From: Amycolatopsis sacchari
GTDB taxonomy: Bacteria; Actinomycetota; Actinomycetes; Mycobacteriales; Pseudonocardiaceae
Assembly: GCF_900114035.1 (NCBI RefSeq)
Contig: NZ_FORP01000005.1
Span: 62,001-126,000, forward strand
Direction of reading: 5' to 3'
Length of the DNA stretch: 64,000 nt
Notes under the pieces: model-generated
Told to the model about the DNA's origin: nothing
Databases searched by the model: none
Seen by the model: the letters and a program-made list of their open reading frames with translations, nothing else
Part shown: piece after piece, positions 33,147 through 41,332 of the stretch
How the letters are laid out: the number at the start of each line of letters is the position of its first letter
How positions within the stretch are numbered: the stretch's first letter is position 1
Translations under genes and position numbers: made by a program

Positions 33147-33869
33147 TCAGCGCTGCCGCGCCGGGCGGATGATCAGCTCGTTCACGTCCACCTCCGGTGG
33201 CTGGCTGATCGCGTACGAGATGGCCGCCGCGATGCTGTCCGGCGGGATCGTGTTCGCCCGGTACGTGCGCATCGCCTCCTGGGCGCCCGCTTCGGTGATC
33301 GTGTCGGCCAGTTCCGACTCGACGACGCCCGGCGACACCGTGGTGACGCGGATCGACGGGTCGCATTCCTGGCGCAGGCCCTCCGTGATCGCCCACGCGG
33401 CGTACTTCGTGCCGCTGTACACGGCGCTCGTCGGGACGACCTGGTGCGCGCCGATCGACGCCACCGTGACGAAGTGCCCGCCGCCCTGCCGCTGGAAGTG
33501 CGGCAACGCGGCCGCGATGCCGTGCAGCAGCCCCCGCACGTTGACGTCGATCATCCGGTCCCACTCGTCCACGTGCAGCGAGTCCAAACGGGACAGTGGC
33601 ATCACGCCCGCGTTGTTGACGAGCACGTCGACGCGCCCGTGGTCGGCGACCGCCCCGTCCACGAACGCGGCCACGTCTTCGCGGTCGGTCACGTCCAGGC
33701 GCCGCACGTCCACGCCGGGGGCGGTCGCCGCCAGCTCCGCGAGCCGGTCCTCGCGGCGGGCGCCGACGACGAGCTGGTGCCCTTCACGCGCCAGCCGCAG
33801 CGCGGTGGCGCGGCCGATCCCGGAGCTGGCGCCGGTGACTAGTACGACTTTTCCGTTACTGGTGGTCAT
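33147..33869 (-). CDS. Short-chain dehydrogenase/reductase (classical SDR)
   Basis: 240 aa. Cofactor motif TGASSGIG (residues 12-19), NNAG at about 86-89, catalytic YSGTK with the upstream serine in VASIGAH. An arginine pair after the second strand (GARRED) suggests NADPH. It is close to the broad SDR group often annotated as clavaldehyde-like oxidoreductases; the substrate is unknown. ATG at 33869. The last residues (LIIRPARQR) and the stop lie inside a 32-bp segment repeated downstream. Confidence 0.85.
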   Translation of the reverse strand: MTTSNGKVVLVTGASSGIGRATALRLAREGHQLVVGARREDRLAELAATAPGVDVRRLDVTDREDVAAFVDGAVADHGRVDVLVNNAGVMPLSRLDSLHVDEWDRMIDVNVRGLLHGIAAALPHFQRQGGGHFVTVASIGAHQVVPTSAVYSGTKYAAWAITEGLRQECDPSIRVTTVSPGVVESELADTITEAGAQEAMRTYRANTIPPDSIAAAISYAISQPPEVDVNELIIRPARQR

Positions 33870-33954
33870 GGCATCGACGCTAACCGGAACCACGGGGTGG
33901 AACATGGGTGCGATCCTCCCGGGAAATCCGCACCCAGGGTCCACAGTGGACTCT

Positions 33955-33979
33955 GTTTCACCCTCGGCCGAACGGGTAC
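33955..33979 (+). promoter_or_regulatory. Sigma-B/F-type promoter for the csbD-like gene
   Basis: GTTT (33955-33958), a 15-bp spacer and GGGTAC (33974-33979) match the general-stress promoter form. This fits known SigB control of CsbD proteins in Gram-positive bacteria. Confidence 0.65.
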
Positions 33980-34007
33980 CCGCACGGCGACCCCGAAGGG
34001 AGGCATC

Positions 34008-34196
34008 ATGAGTGCTGACGACAAGATGAGCAACAAGGCCGAGGAACTGAAGGGCAAGGCCAAGGAAGGGCTCGGCAACGCCACGGACAACGAGCAGTGG
34101 CAGGCCGAGGGCAAGGCCGACCAGGGCAAGGGCAACGTCAAGCAGGCCGGCGAGAAGCTCAAGGACGCCGCCAAGAGCGTGTTCGACGACAAGTAG
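34008..34196 (+). CDS. CsbD-family stress protein
   Basis: 62 aa, highly charged and without cysteines: MSADDKMSNKAEELKGKAKE, then GLGNATDNEQWQAEGKADQG. This repeated lysine/glutamate and glycine pattern is diagnostic of CsbD-like proteins, small stress proteins of unknown mechanism induced under general stress. ATG at 34008 follows GAAGGGAGG. A stress-type promoter precedes it and a strong bidirectional terminator follows 8 bp after the stop. Confidence 0.92.
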   Translation: MSADDKMSNKAEELKGKAKEGLGNATDNEQWQAEGKADQGKGNVKQAGEKLKDAAKSVFDDK

Positions 34197-34204
34197 CGCC
34201 CAGG

Positions 34205-34232
34205 AGCCCCGCCTCCACCCGGAGGCGGGGCT
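34205..34232. terminator. Bidirectional terminator between csbD and paaR
   Basis: AGCCCCGCCTCC (34205-34216) pairs perfectly with GGAGGCGGGGCT (34221-34232) around an ACCC loop. It sits between two convergent stops. Confidence 0.9.
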
Positions 34233-34846
34233 CAGTCGTCCCGGACGCGCAGGCCGTCGAAGGCCATCGTCGCCACGGCGTCGGCCAGCCGGTCCGCGCC
34301 CAGCCCGCCCCGCGGCCGGTACCACTCGATCAGCGAGTTCACCATCCCGAACAGCAGGCGTGCCGCCGTGGCCGGGTCGATGTCCGACCGCAGGTCACCC
34401 TCTTCGACGGCCTGCGTCACCAGCTCCGACACGATCCGGTCGAACTCGCGCCGCCGGGCTAGCGCGTCCCGTTCCACCTTCGTGTTGCCCCGCACGCGCA
34501 GCAGCAGCGTGACGAACGGCAGCCGCTCCACCAGCACCGCGACACTGCCGCGCACGAGGAACTCCAGCCGTTCCACCGCCCGGCCCTCGACCGCGTCCAG
34601 CTCCTCGACCAGCGCGAACAACCCGTCCAGCGCCCGGTTCACCGACAGCCGCAGCAGCTCCTGCTTGCTCGGCACGTGGTGGTAGATCGCGGACTTCGTG
34701 ATGCCCAGCTTGCGGGAGAGGTCCTCCATGCTGGTGCCGTCGTACCCGCGCTCGTTGAACAGCTTCACCGCGACGGCCAGCAGCGACTCGAGGTCGTAGC
34801 CCGGCCTGCCGCGCTTGGCGGTCCTGGCGGGCGGTGCGGTCGTCAT
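34232..34846 (-). CDS. paaR: TetR-family repressor of phenylacetate catabolism (PaaR-like)
   Basis: 204 aa. Helix-turn-helix at about residues 38-62 (SMEDLSRKLGITKSAIYHHV), a ligand domain ending in a TetR_C-type helix bundle (RLLFGMVNSLIEWYRP). It is the last gene of paaI-paaK-paaR and lies next to the divergent paaZABCDE operon. Two operator-like sites of the same pattern lie between the two operons. Actinobacterial PaaR proteins of this family are released from DNA by phenylacetyl-CoA. The assignment rests on context plus the operator match, not on residues specific to PaaR. Confidence 0.75.
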   Translation of the reverse strand: MTTAPPARTAKRGRPGYDLESLLAVAVKLFNERGYDGTSMEDLSRKLGITKSAIYHHVPSKQELLRLSVNRALDGLFALVEELDAVEGRAVERLEFLVRGSVAVLVERLPFVTLLLRVRGNTKVERDALARRREFDRIVSELVTQAVEEGDLRSDIDPATAARLLFGMVNSLIEWYRPRGGLGADRLADAVATMAFDGLRVRDD

Positions 34847-34869
34847 ACCGGAAGTATCCCAACCGGCGT

Positions 34870-36216
34870 TCAGTCACGCGGACGCTGGTCGATCACCCGG
34901 CGCAGCTTGCCCAGCGAGCGCTCCAGGCTGTCCGGGTCCAGCACCTCCACGCCCACGGTCACGCCCACGCCGTCCTTGACCCGCTGGGCGATCTCTGAAG
35001 CCGCCGCGACGCGCCGCTCGGCGGGGGTGTCCGCGCGGGCCTCGGCGAGCACGGTGAGGTGGTCCATCCGGTCGCGGCGGGTGAGCCGGAGCTGGAAGTG
35101 CGGCGCGAGCCCCGGCGTGGCGAGCACGATCTCCTCGATCTGCGTGGGGAACACGTTCACGCCGCGCAGGATGATCATGTCGTCGCTGCGGCCGGTGACC
35201 TTGTCCATGCGCCGGTAGGACGGCCGTGCCGTGCCGGGCCGCAGCGCGGTGAGGTCCCGCGTGCGGTACCGGATGATCGGCAGCGCCTGCTTGGTCAGCG
35301 ACGTGAACACCAGCTCACCGGTTTCCCCGTCGGGCAGCACGTTCTCGTCGACCGGGTCGATCACCTCGGGGTAGAAGTGGTCCTCCCAGATGTGCAGGCC
35401 GTCCTTGGTCTCGACGCACTCCTGCGCCACGCCCGGCCCCATCACCTCGGACAGGCCGTAGATGTCCACCGCGTGGATGTCCATGCGCTCTTCGATCTCC
35501 GCGCGCATGGACTCCGTCCACGGCTCGGCGCCGAAGATGCCCACCTTCAGCGAACTGGTGCGCGGGTCGACGCCCTGGCGTTCGAACTCGTCGAGCAGCG
35601 TGAGCATGTACGTCGGGGTGACCATGATGATCTCGGGCCGGAAGTCGGTGATGAGCTGCACCTGCCGCGCGGTCATCCCGCCGGACGCGGGGATCACGGT
35701 CGCGCCCAGCTTCTCCACGCCGTAGTGCGCGCCGAGGCCGCCGGTGAACAGCCCGTACCCGTAGGCGACGTGCACCTTGTGCCCCGGCCGCCCGCCCGCC
35801 GCGAAGATCGAACGGGCCATCACGCCCGCCCACGTGTCGATGTCGTCCGCGGTGTAGCCCACCACGGTGGGCTTGCCGGTGGTGCCGCTGGAGGCGTGCA
35901 GGCGGAGCGCCTTCTCCTGGGGCACCGCGAACATGCCGAACGGGTAGTTGTCCCGCAGGTCGGCTTTGGTGGTGTACGGGAACTTCGCGAGGTCTTCCAG
36001 CGACCGGCAGTCGTCGGGGTGCACCCCGGCCTCGTCGAACTTCCGCCGGTACGCGGGAACGTTCTCGTACGCGTGCCGCAGAGTCCACTGCAGACGTTCG
36101 AGCTGCAGCGCGCGCAGCTCGTCCACGCTGAGGCGTTCGGCGGGGGACAGGTCGTCCGCGGCGGGGGCGGCGCCGAGGCGCTTGGCGCGGGGCACTTCGC
36201 TGTGCGTGGTGGTCAT
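34870..36216 (-). CDS. paaK: Phenylacetate-CoA ligase
   Basis: 448 aa adenylate-forming enzyme of the PaaK type, the usual length. The P-loop is LHASSGTTGKPTVVGYT, the central motif YGLSEVMGPGVAQEC, then PIIRYRTRDLT and the hinge GRSDDMIILRGVNVFPTQIE. It activates phenylacetate to phenylacetyl-CoA with ATP in the cytoplasm, the entry step of the pathway and the source of the inducer. ATG at 36216 lies 8 bp after paaI; paaR follows after 23 bp. Confidence 0.95.
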   Translation of the reverse strand: MTTTHSEVPRAKRLGAAPAADDLSPAERLSVDELRALQLERLQWTLRHAYENVPAYRRKFDEAGVHPDDCRSLEDLAKFPYTTKADLRDNYPFGMFAVPQEKALRLHASSGTTGKPTVVGYTADDIDTWAGVMARSIFAAGGRPGHKVHVAYGYGLFTGGLGAHYGVEKLGATVIPASGGMTARQVQLITDFRPEIIMVTPTYMLTLLDEFERQGVDPRTSSLKVGIFGAEPWTESMRAEIEERMDIHAVDIYGLSEVMGPGVAQECVETKDGLHIWEDHFYPEVIDPVDENVLPDGETGELVFTSLTKQALPIIRYRTRDLTALRPGTARPSYRRMDKVTGRSDDMIILRGVNVFPTQIEEIVLATPGLAPHFQLRLTRRDRMDHLTVLAEARADTPAERRVAAASEIAQRVKDGVGVTVGVEVLDPDSLERSLGKLRRVIDQRPRD

Positions 36217-36224
36217 GGCTCTCC

Positions 36225-36620
36225 TCAGCGGGAAATCGTGCGGCTGCGGCCGCGGAACTCGGCGATCACCTCGTCGCCGCGGCGGACGGTGACCTCGTAG
36301 ATGCCGTTGCGGCCGTAGCGGGTGCGCTCCTCGGCCGTGGCGAGGAGCTCGTCCCCGAGCCGGGCGCTGGCGACGAACGAGATCTCCGCGCCGGCGGCGA
36401 CGGTGACCGGGCCGTGGCTGTTGCACGCGCACGCGAAGGTGGTGTCGGCGAGCAGGAACACGTACCCGCCGTGGGCGATCTTGTGCCCGTTGACCATCTC
36501 CGGGGTGATCCGCATGCGCGCGACCGCCCTGCCGTCGTCAGCTTCGAGCAGCTCGATGCCCGCCGACCTCGATGCCGCGTCGTCGTCGAACATCGCCTGT
36601 GCCGCCGGGGACCGGACCAC
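36225..36620 (-). CDS. paaI: Hydroxyphenylacetyl-CoA thioesterase
   Basis: 131 aa hot-dog-fold thioesterase. The PaaI signature is present: MVNGHKIAHGGYVFLLADTT with the active-site aspartate, followed by ACNSHGPVTVAAGAEISF. It releases CoA from dead-end phenylacetyl-CoA products and rescues the CoA pool. Start chosen at GTG 36620, because similarity starts with SPAAQAMF; an upstream extension crosses the operator and promoter and is not credible. First gene of paaI-paaK-paaR. Confidence 0.92.
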   Translation of the reverse strand: MVRSPAAQAMFDDDAASRSAGIELLEADDGRAVARMRITPEMVNGHKIAHGGYVFLLADTTFACACNSHGPVTVAAGAEISFVASARLGDELLATAEERTRYGRNGIYEVTVRRGDEVIAEFRGRSRTISR

Positions 36621-36638
36621 GTGCTCACCGCCTCGCTT

Positions 36639-36689
36639 ACTGACCGAACGGACGGGAAACAAACTGACCCCTGGCCCGCCCGTTGTCAA
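36639..36689 (-). promoter_or_regulatory. paaI promoter with PaaR-type operator
   Basis: On the minus strand TTGACA (36689-36684), a 17-bp spacer and CAGTTT (36666-36661) precede paaI. The 22-bp site at 36639-36660 (ACTGACCGAACGGACGGG with flank) lies directly downstream of the -10. It fits the ACTNACCG...CGGTNAGT dyad that I recall for PaaR of corynebacteria. Confidence 0.65.
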
Positions 36690-36694
36690 GACGC

Positions 36695-36723
36695 TACCAT
36701 GACTTCCTGAACGTTCGGTTGGT
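36695..36723 (+). promoter_or_regulatory. paaZ promoter element and second PaaR-type operator
   Basis: A -10-like TACCAT (36695-36700) is followed at once by a 22-bp site (36702-36723). On the minus strand it reads ACCAACCGAACGTTCAGG plus AAGT, sharing most fixed positions with the site at 36639-36660. A repressor here would block transcription start of paaZABCDE. Confidence 0.6.
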
Positions 36724-36739
36724 TAATCGAGGAGGACCG

Positions 36740-38761
36740 ATGGCGCTCCTGCGCAGCTACGTCGGCGGCCGGTGGCACACCGCCGCCGACGAGGGTGTTC
36801 CGCTGCACGACGCGGTGACCGGCGAGGAGGTCGCGCGCGTCTCCTCGAAGGGGGTGGACATGGCGGCCGCGCTGGAGCACGGCCGCCGGGCCGGCGGGCC
36901 CGCGCTGCGTGAGCTGACCTTCCACCAGCGGGCCGCGCTGCTCAAGGCGCTGGCCTCGCACCTGCGGGAGCACCGCGAGGAGCTGTACGCGCTGTCGGCG
37001 CGCACGGGTGCCACGCTGTTCGACTCGAAGTTCGACATCGACGGCGGTATCGGCGTGCTGTTCAGCTACGCCAGCAAGGGCAGGCGCGAGCTGCCGAACG
37101 ACACCGTGTACGTCGAGGGCGCGGTGGAGCCGCTGGGCAAGGGCGGCACGTTCGTCGGGCAGCACATCGCCACCCCGCTGCGGGGCGTGGCGGTGCAGAT
37201 CAACGCGTTCAACTTCCCGGTCTGGGGGCCGCTGGAGAAGTTCGCGCCCGCGTTCCTCGCCGGGGTGCCGAGCCTGGTCAAGCCCGCCAGCCAGACGGCG
37301 TACCTGACGGCGCGGCTGGTCGAGCTGATCGTCGAATCCGGGCTGCTGCCCGAGGGTTCGCTGCAGTTCGTGGCGGGCAGCGCCGGCGACCTGCTCGACC
37401 ACGTGACGGGGCAGGACCTCGTGTCGTTCACCGGTTCGGCGTCCACCGCGCAGAAGCTGCGGGCGCACCCGGTGATCGTGCGCAACGCGGTGCGGTTCAA
37501 CGCCGAGGCCGACTCGCTCAACTGCTCCGTCCTCGGTCCGGACGCGAAGCCGGGCACGGCGGAGTTCGACCTGTTCGTCAAGCAGCTGGTCACGGAGATG
37601 ACCGTGAAGGCGGGGCAGAAGTGCACCGCGATCCGGCGTGCGTTCGTGCCCGCGGAGCTGCTGGACGACGTGGCCGCGGCGGCGAGCGAACGGCTCGCGA
37701 AGGTGACCGTCGGCAACCCCTCGTCGGAGGGTGTGCGGATGGGCGCGCTGGCGAGCCTGGAGCAGCGCGAGGAGGTGCGCCGCTCGCTCAAGGCCCTGCT
37801 GTCCGCGGGCAGCGTCGTCTTCGGCGACCCGGAGCACGTCGAGGTCGTGGACGCCGACGCCGAGCGTGGCGCGTTCCTCTCGCCGGTGCTGCTCAAGGGC
37901 GACCCGGAGCGGGCGGAGCCGCACGAGGTCGAGGCGTTCGGCCCGGTGTCCACGCTCATGCCGTACACCTCGACCGAGCAGGTGATCGACTACGCCGCGC
38001 GCGGTGACGGCAGCCTCGCGGGCTCGATCGTCACCGGTGACGCGGACTTCGCGCGGGACGTGGTGCTCGGGGTGGCGCCGTGGCACGGGCGGCTGCTGGT
38101 GCTCGACGCCGACGACGCGAAGGAGTCCACCGGGCACGGTTCGCCGTTGCCGCAGCTGGTGCACGGTGGTCCCGGCCGCGCGGGTGGCGGCGAGGAGATG
38201 GGCGGCATCCGCGGCGTGCTGCACCACCTGCAGCGCACCGCCGTGCAGGCTTCGCCGAGCGTGCTGAGCCGCGTCACCGGCCGTTGGGTCGCCGGCGCGC
38301 CGCGCGCCGAGGGCGTGCACCCCTTCCGGAAGTCCTTGGCGGAGCTGAAGATCGGCGACTCCGTGGTCGCGGGGCCGCGCACGGTGACGCAGGAGGACGT
38401 GGACCACTTCGCCGAGTTCACCGGCGACACCTTCTACGCCCACACCGACCCCGAGGCCGCGGCGGCGAACCCGCTGTTCGGCGGCATCGTGGCGCACGGC
38501 TACCTCGTGGTGTCCTTCGCCGCCGGGCTGTTCGTCTCGCCCGAGCCGGGGCCGGTGCTGGCGAACTACGGGCTGGAGAACCTGCGGTTCCTCACCCCGG
38601 TCAAACCGGGTGACGAGCTGACGGTGACGTTGACGTGCAAGCAGATCACCCCGCGCGTCGACCAGGACTACGGCGAGGTCCGCTGGGACGCGGACGTGAC
38701 GAACGGGAACGGCGAATCGGTGGCGAAGTACGACGTGCTGACTCTGGTGGCGAAGTCATGA
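36740..38761 (+). CDS. paaZ: Bifunctional oxepin-CoA hydrolase / 3-oxo-5,6-dehydrosuberyl-CoA semialdehyde dehydrogenase
   Basis: 673 aa fusion. Residues 1-520 are an aldehyde dehydrogenase: [20 protein letters not shown] (NADP-binding region), FNAEADSLN (catalytic Glu), [12 protein letters not shown] (catalytic Cys). Residues ~535-673 are a MaoC hot-dog hydratase with [20 protein letters not shown] and [12 protein letters not shown]. It hydrolyses the ring of oxepin-CoA and oxidises the reactive semialdehyde before it cyclises. ATG at 36740 follows GAGGAGGACCG. First gene of paaZABCDE; it overlaps paaA by 4 bp. Confidence 0.95.
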   Translation: MALLRSYVGGRWHTAADEGVPLHDAVTGEEVARVSSKGVDMAAALEHGRRAGGPALRELTFHQRAALLKALASHLREHREELYALSARTGATLFDSKFDIDGGIGVLFSYASKGRRELPNDTVYVEGAVEPLGKGGTFVGQHIATPLRGVAVQINAFNFPVWGPLEKFAPAFLAGVPSLVKPASQTAYLTARLVELIVESGLLPEGSLQFVAGSAGDLLDHVTGQDLVSFTGSASTAQKLRAHPVIVRNAVRFNAEADSLNCSVLGPDAKPGTAEFDLFVKQLVTEMTVKAGQKCTAIRRAFVPAELLDDVAAAASERLAKVTVGNPSSEGVRMGALASLEQREEVRRSLKALLSAGSVVFGDPEHVEVVDADAERGAFLSPVLLKGDPERAEPHEVEAFGPVSTLMPYTSTEQVIDYAARGDGSLAGSIVTGDADFARDVVLGVAPWHGRLLVLDADDAKESTGHGSPLPQLVHGGPGRAGGGEEMGGIRGVLHHLQRTAVQASPSVLSRVTGRWVAGAPRAEGVHPFRKSLAELKIGDSVVAGPRTVTQEDVDHFAEFTGDTFYAHTDPEAAAANPLFGGIVAHGYLVVSFAAGLFVSPEPGPVLANYGLENLRFLTPVKPGDELTVTLTCKQITPRVDQDYGEVRWDADVTNGNGESVAKYDVLTLVAKS

Positions 38762-39693
38762 CCGCGACTCTGGAAACACATTTCGAGCGGACGATCTCCA
38801 AGGACCAGCGGATCGAACCGCGGGACTGGGTGCCCGAGGCGTACCGCAGGACGATGATCCGGATGATGGCGCAGCACGCGCACTCCGAGATCATCGGCAT
38901 GCAGCCGGAGGGCAACTGGATCACGCGCGCGCCTTCCTTGCGGCGCAAGGCGATCCTGCTGGCGAAGGTGCAGGACGAGGCCGGGCACGGGCTGTACCTG
39001 TACTCGGCGACGGAGACGCTGGGCGCCGACCGCACCGACCTGACCGAGCGGCTGATCAACGGGAAGCAGAAGTACTCGTCGATCTTCAACTACCCGACGC
39101 TGACGTTCGCCGACGTCGGCGTGATCGGCTGGCTGGTGGACGGCGCGGCGATCTGCAACCAGGTCCCGTTGTGCCGCAGCAGTTACGGGCCGTACGCGCG
39201 GGCGATGATCCGGATCTGCAAGGAGGAGTCCTTCCACCAGCGGCAGGGCTACGAGCTGCTGATGACGATGATGAAGGGCACCGAAGCGCAGCGGGAGATG
39301 GTGCAGGACGCCGTGAACCGCTGGTGGTGGCCGTCGCTGATGATGTTCGGCCCGCCGGATGAGGACTCGCCGAACACGGCGCAGTCGATGGCGTGGCGGA
39401 TCAAGCGGCACACCAACGACGAGCTGCGGCAGCGGTTCGTCGACATGACGGTGCCGCAGGCGGAGATCCTCGGCGTCACGCTGCCCGACCCGGAGCTGAA
39501 GTGGAACGCCGAGCGCGGGCACTACGACTTCGGCGCGGTCGACTGGGACGAGTTCAAGCAGGTCGTGTCCGGCAACGGCCCGTGCAACGAGCAGCGGATC
39601 GCGCACCGCCGCGCCGCGCACGAAAACGGTGCCTGGGTGCGGGAAGCCGCCGCCGCGCACGCGGAGAAGCAGCAGAGGAGGGCGGCCGCATGA
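38758..39693 (+). CDS. paaA: 1,2-phenylacetyl-CoA epoxidase, catalytic subunit
   Basis: 311 aa di-iron protein. Ligand motifs on the four-helix bundle: [31 protein letters not shown], and [14 protein letters not shown], each with the expected Glu/His spacing. It epoxidises the aromatic ring of phenylacetyl-CoA with O2 and electrons from PaaE, in a complex with PaaC, with PaaB as bridge. Starts at ATG 38758, overlapping the paaZ stop. Confidence 0.97.
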   Translation: MTATLETHFERTISKDQRIEPRDWVPEAYRRTMIRMMAQHAHSEIIGMQPEGNWITRAPSLRRKAILLAKVQDEAGHGLYLYSATETLGADRTDLTERLINGKQKYSSIFNYPTLTFADVGVIGWLVDGAAICNQVPLCRSSYGPYARAMIRICKEESFHQRQGYELLMTMMKGTEAQREMVQDAVNRWWWPSLMMFGPPDEDSPNTAQSMAWRIKRHTNDELRQRFVDMTVPQAEILGVTLPDPELKWNAERGHYDFGAVDWDEFKQVVSGNGPCNEQRIAHRRAAHENGAWVREAAAAHAEKQQRRAAA

Positions 39694-39974
39694 GTGCGGA
39701 GTGGCCGTTGTACGAGGTGTTCGTGCGGGGCAAGCGGGGGCTCAACCACGTGCACGTGGGTTCCCTGCGGGCCGCCGACGACGAGATGGCCCTGCACCAC
39801 GCCCGCGACCTCTACACGCGGCGCAACGAGGGCGTGAGCATCTGGGTCGTCAAGGCCGCCGACATCACCGCGTCCAGCCCCGACGAGAAGGACCCGTTCT
39901 TCGCGCCGAGCGCGGACAAGGTGTACCGGCACCCGACGTTCTACGACATCCCCGACGACGTCCCCCACATGTGA
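39690..39974 (+). CDS. paaB: 1,2-phenylacetyl-CoA epoxidase, subunit B
   Basis: 94 aa, standard size. Family pattern [20 protein letters not shown], then [17 protein letters not shown] and the end [15 protein letters not shown]. PaaB links PaaAC dimers and helps dock the reductase. ATG at 39690 overlaps the paaA stop (ATGA). Confidence 0.96.
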   Translation: MSAEWPLYEVFVRGKRGLNHVHVGSLRAADDEMALHHARDLYTRRNEGVSIWVVKAADITASSPDEKDPFFAPSADKVYRHPTFYDIPDDVPHM

Positions 39975-39983
39975 GTGTGCCCG

Positions 39984-40847
39984 ATGGCCTTTGACAACGC
40001 TTTCGAGGCGCTCACCGAAGCGCACGACGATTCCCGCTGGGCGTTCGGCACCGGCTTCGAGGACCCGCTGTCCGGTGTGGACACCACGGTTCCGTCCGGT
40101 GTGGACGCCGGCGCGCTGGCCGCGTACTGCCTCATGCTCGGTGACGACGCGCTGATCTTCTCCCACCGCCTCCAGCAGTGGTGCACGAACGCGCCCGAGC
40201 TCGAGGAGGAGGTGGCGATCGCCAACATCGGCCTCGACCTGCTCGGGCAGGCGCGGTTGCTGCTGGCCCGCGCGGGCAAGATCACCGGACGCACCGAGGA
40301 CGAGCTGGCCTTCTTCCGCGAGGAGCGCGAGTTCCGCAACGTGCGGCTCGCCGAGCTGGAGCGCGGCGACTTCGGGCAGCTGATCGCCGTGCTGCTGGTG
40401 TTCTCCACCTGGCGGCTGGCGCTGTTCGAGAAGCTCACCGCCTCGCCGGACCCGGTGCTGGCGGCGATCGCCGCCAAGGGCGTCAAGGAGCTGACCTACC
40501 ACCGCGACTACGCGGCCCAGTGGGCGGTCCGGCTCGGCGACGGCACGGATTACTCGCACGAGCGCATGCAGGCGGGGCTCGACGGCGTGTGGCCGTACGT
40601 CGAGGAACTGTTCACGCCGCACGACGTCGAGCTGGCGGTCGGCGTGGATCCGTCGTCCGTGCGCGAGGCTTTCGACGACGTCCTGGCGCAGGTGCTGTCG
40701 GCGGCGACGGTGACGCGTCCCGAGGTCGCGCCCCGTGCCGGGGTCGCGGGCCGGATGGGCCGCGACGGCGTGCACACCGAGGCGATGGGGTACCTGCTGG
40801 CGGAGCTGCAGAGCGTCGCCCGAGCGCACCCGGACGCGACGTGGTGA
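39984..40847 (+). CDS. paaC: 1,2-phenylacetyl-CoA epoxidase, structural subunit C
   Basis: 287 aa ferritin-like helical protein, paralogous to PaaA but without a full set of iron ligands. ALAAYCLMLGDDALIFSHRL, IANIGLDLLGQARLLLARAG and ELTYHRDYAAQWAVRLGDGT are typical. It forms the stable heterodimer with PaaA. ATG at 39984 is preferred; a GTG at 39975, right after the paaB stop, is possible. Its stop overlaps the paaD start. Confidence 0.95.
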   Translation: MAFDNAFEALTEAHDDSRWAFGTGFEDPLSGVDTTVPSGVDAGALAAYCLMLGDDALIFSHRLQQWCTNAPELEEEVAIANIGLDLLGQARLLLARAGKITGRTEDELAFFREEREFRNVRLAELERGDFGQLIAVLLVFSTWRLALFEKLTASPDPVLAAIAAKGVKELTYHRDYAAQWAVRLGDGTDYSHERMQAGLDGVWPYVEELFTPHDVELAVGVDPSSVREAFDDVLAQVLSAATVTRPEVAPRAGVAGRMGRDGVHTEAMGYLLAELQSVARAHPDATW

Positions 40848-41329
40848 GCGCGCGTGCGGTCGCCGAGCGGGTGACCGATCCCGAGCTGCCCATGCTGACG
40901 CTCGCCGACCTCGGCGTGCTGCGTGAGGTGTCCGAAGAGGACGGTCGCGTGGTGGTGTCGATCACGCCGACGTACACCGGCTGTCCGGCGATGGACACGA
41001 TGCGCGACGACCTCGTGCACGCGTTGTCCAGCGCCGGGTACCGCGAGGTCGAGGTGCGCACGGTGCTCCAGCCCGCGTGGTCCAGCGACTGGATCAGCGA
41101 CACCGGGCGCCGAAAGCTCGCCGAAGCCGGGATCGCCCCGCCCGGCGCGGCGCCCCGCCGCACGGGCCCGGTGCCGCTGACGCTGGTGCCGCCCGCGAAG
41201 CGCGTCGAGTGCCCGCGGTGCGGTTCCGCCGACACGCACCTGGTTTCGGAGTTCGGGCCGACCGCGTGCAAGGCGCTGCGGCGCTGCCGCGCGTGTGCCG
41301 AAACGTTCGAGCACGTCAAGGAGATCTGA
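40844..41329 (+). CDS. paaD: Phenylacetyl-CoA epoxidase maturation protein PaaD
   Basis: 161 aa. An N-terminal MIP18/DUF59 domain (VTDPELPMLTLADLGVLREV, ITPTYTGCPAMDTM) and a C-terminal zinc-ribbon-like cysteine cluster (ECPRCGSADTHL, then RCRACAETFEHVKEI). It is needed for activity of the epoxidase, by analogy to Fe-S assembly factors. GTG at 40844 overlaps paaC by 4 bp. Confidence 0.94.
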   Translation: MSARAVAERVTDPELPMLTLADLGVLREVSEEDGRVVVSITPTYTGCPAMDTMRDDLVHALSSAGYREVEVRTVLQPAWSSDWISDTGRRKLAEAGIAPPGAAPRRTGPVPLTLVPPAKRVECPRCGSADTHLVSEFGPTACKALRRCRACAETFEHVKEI

Positions 41330-41332
41330 GCA

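Noticed and set aside
36621-36689. Longer PaaI starting at 36689
   Set aside because: The extra residues would be encoded by the TTGACA promoter and operator, and family similarity starts after 36620.
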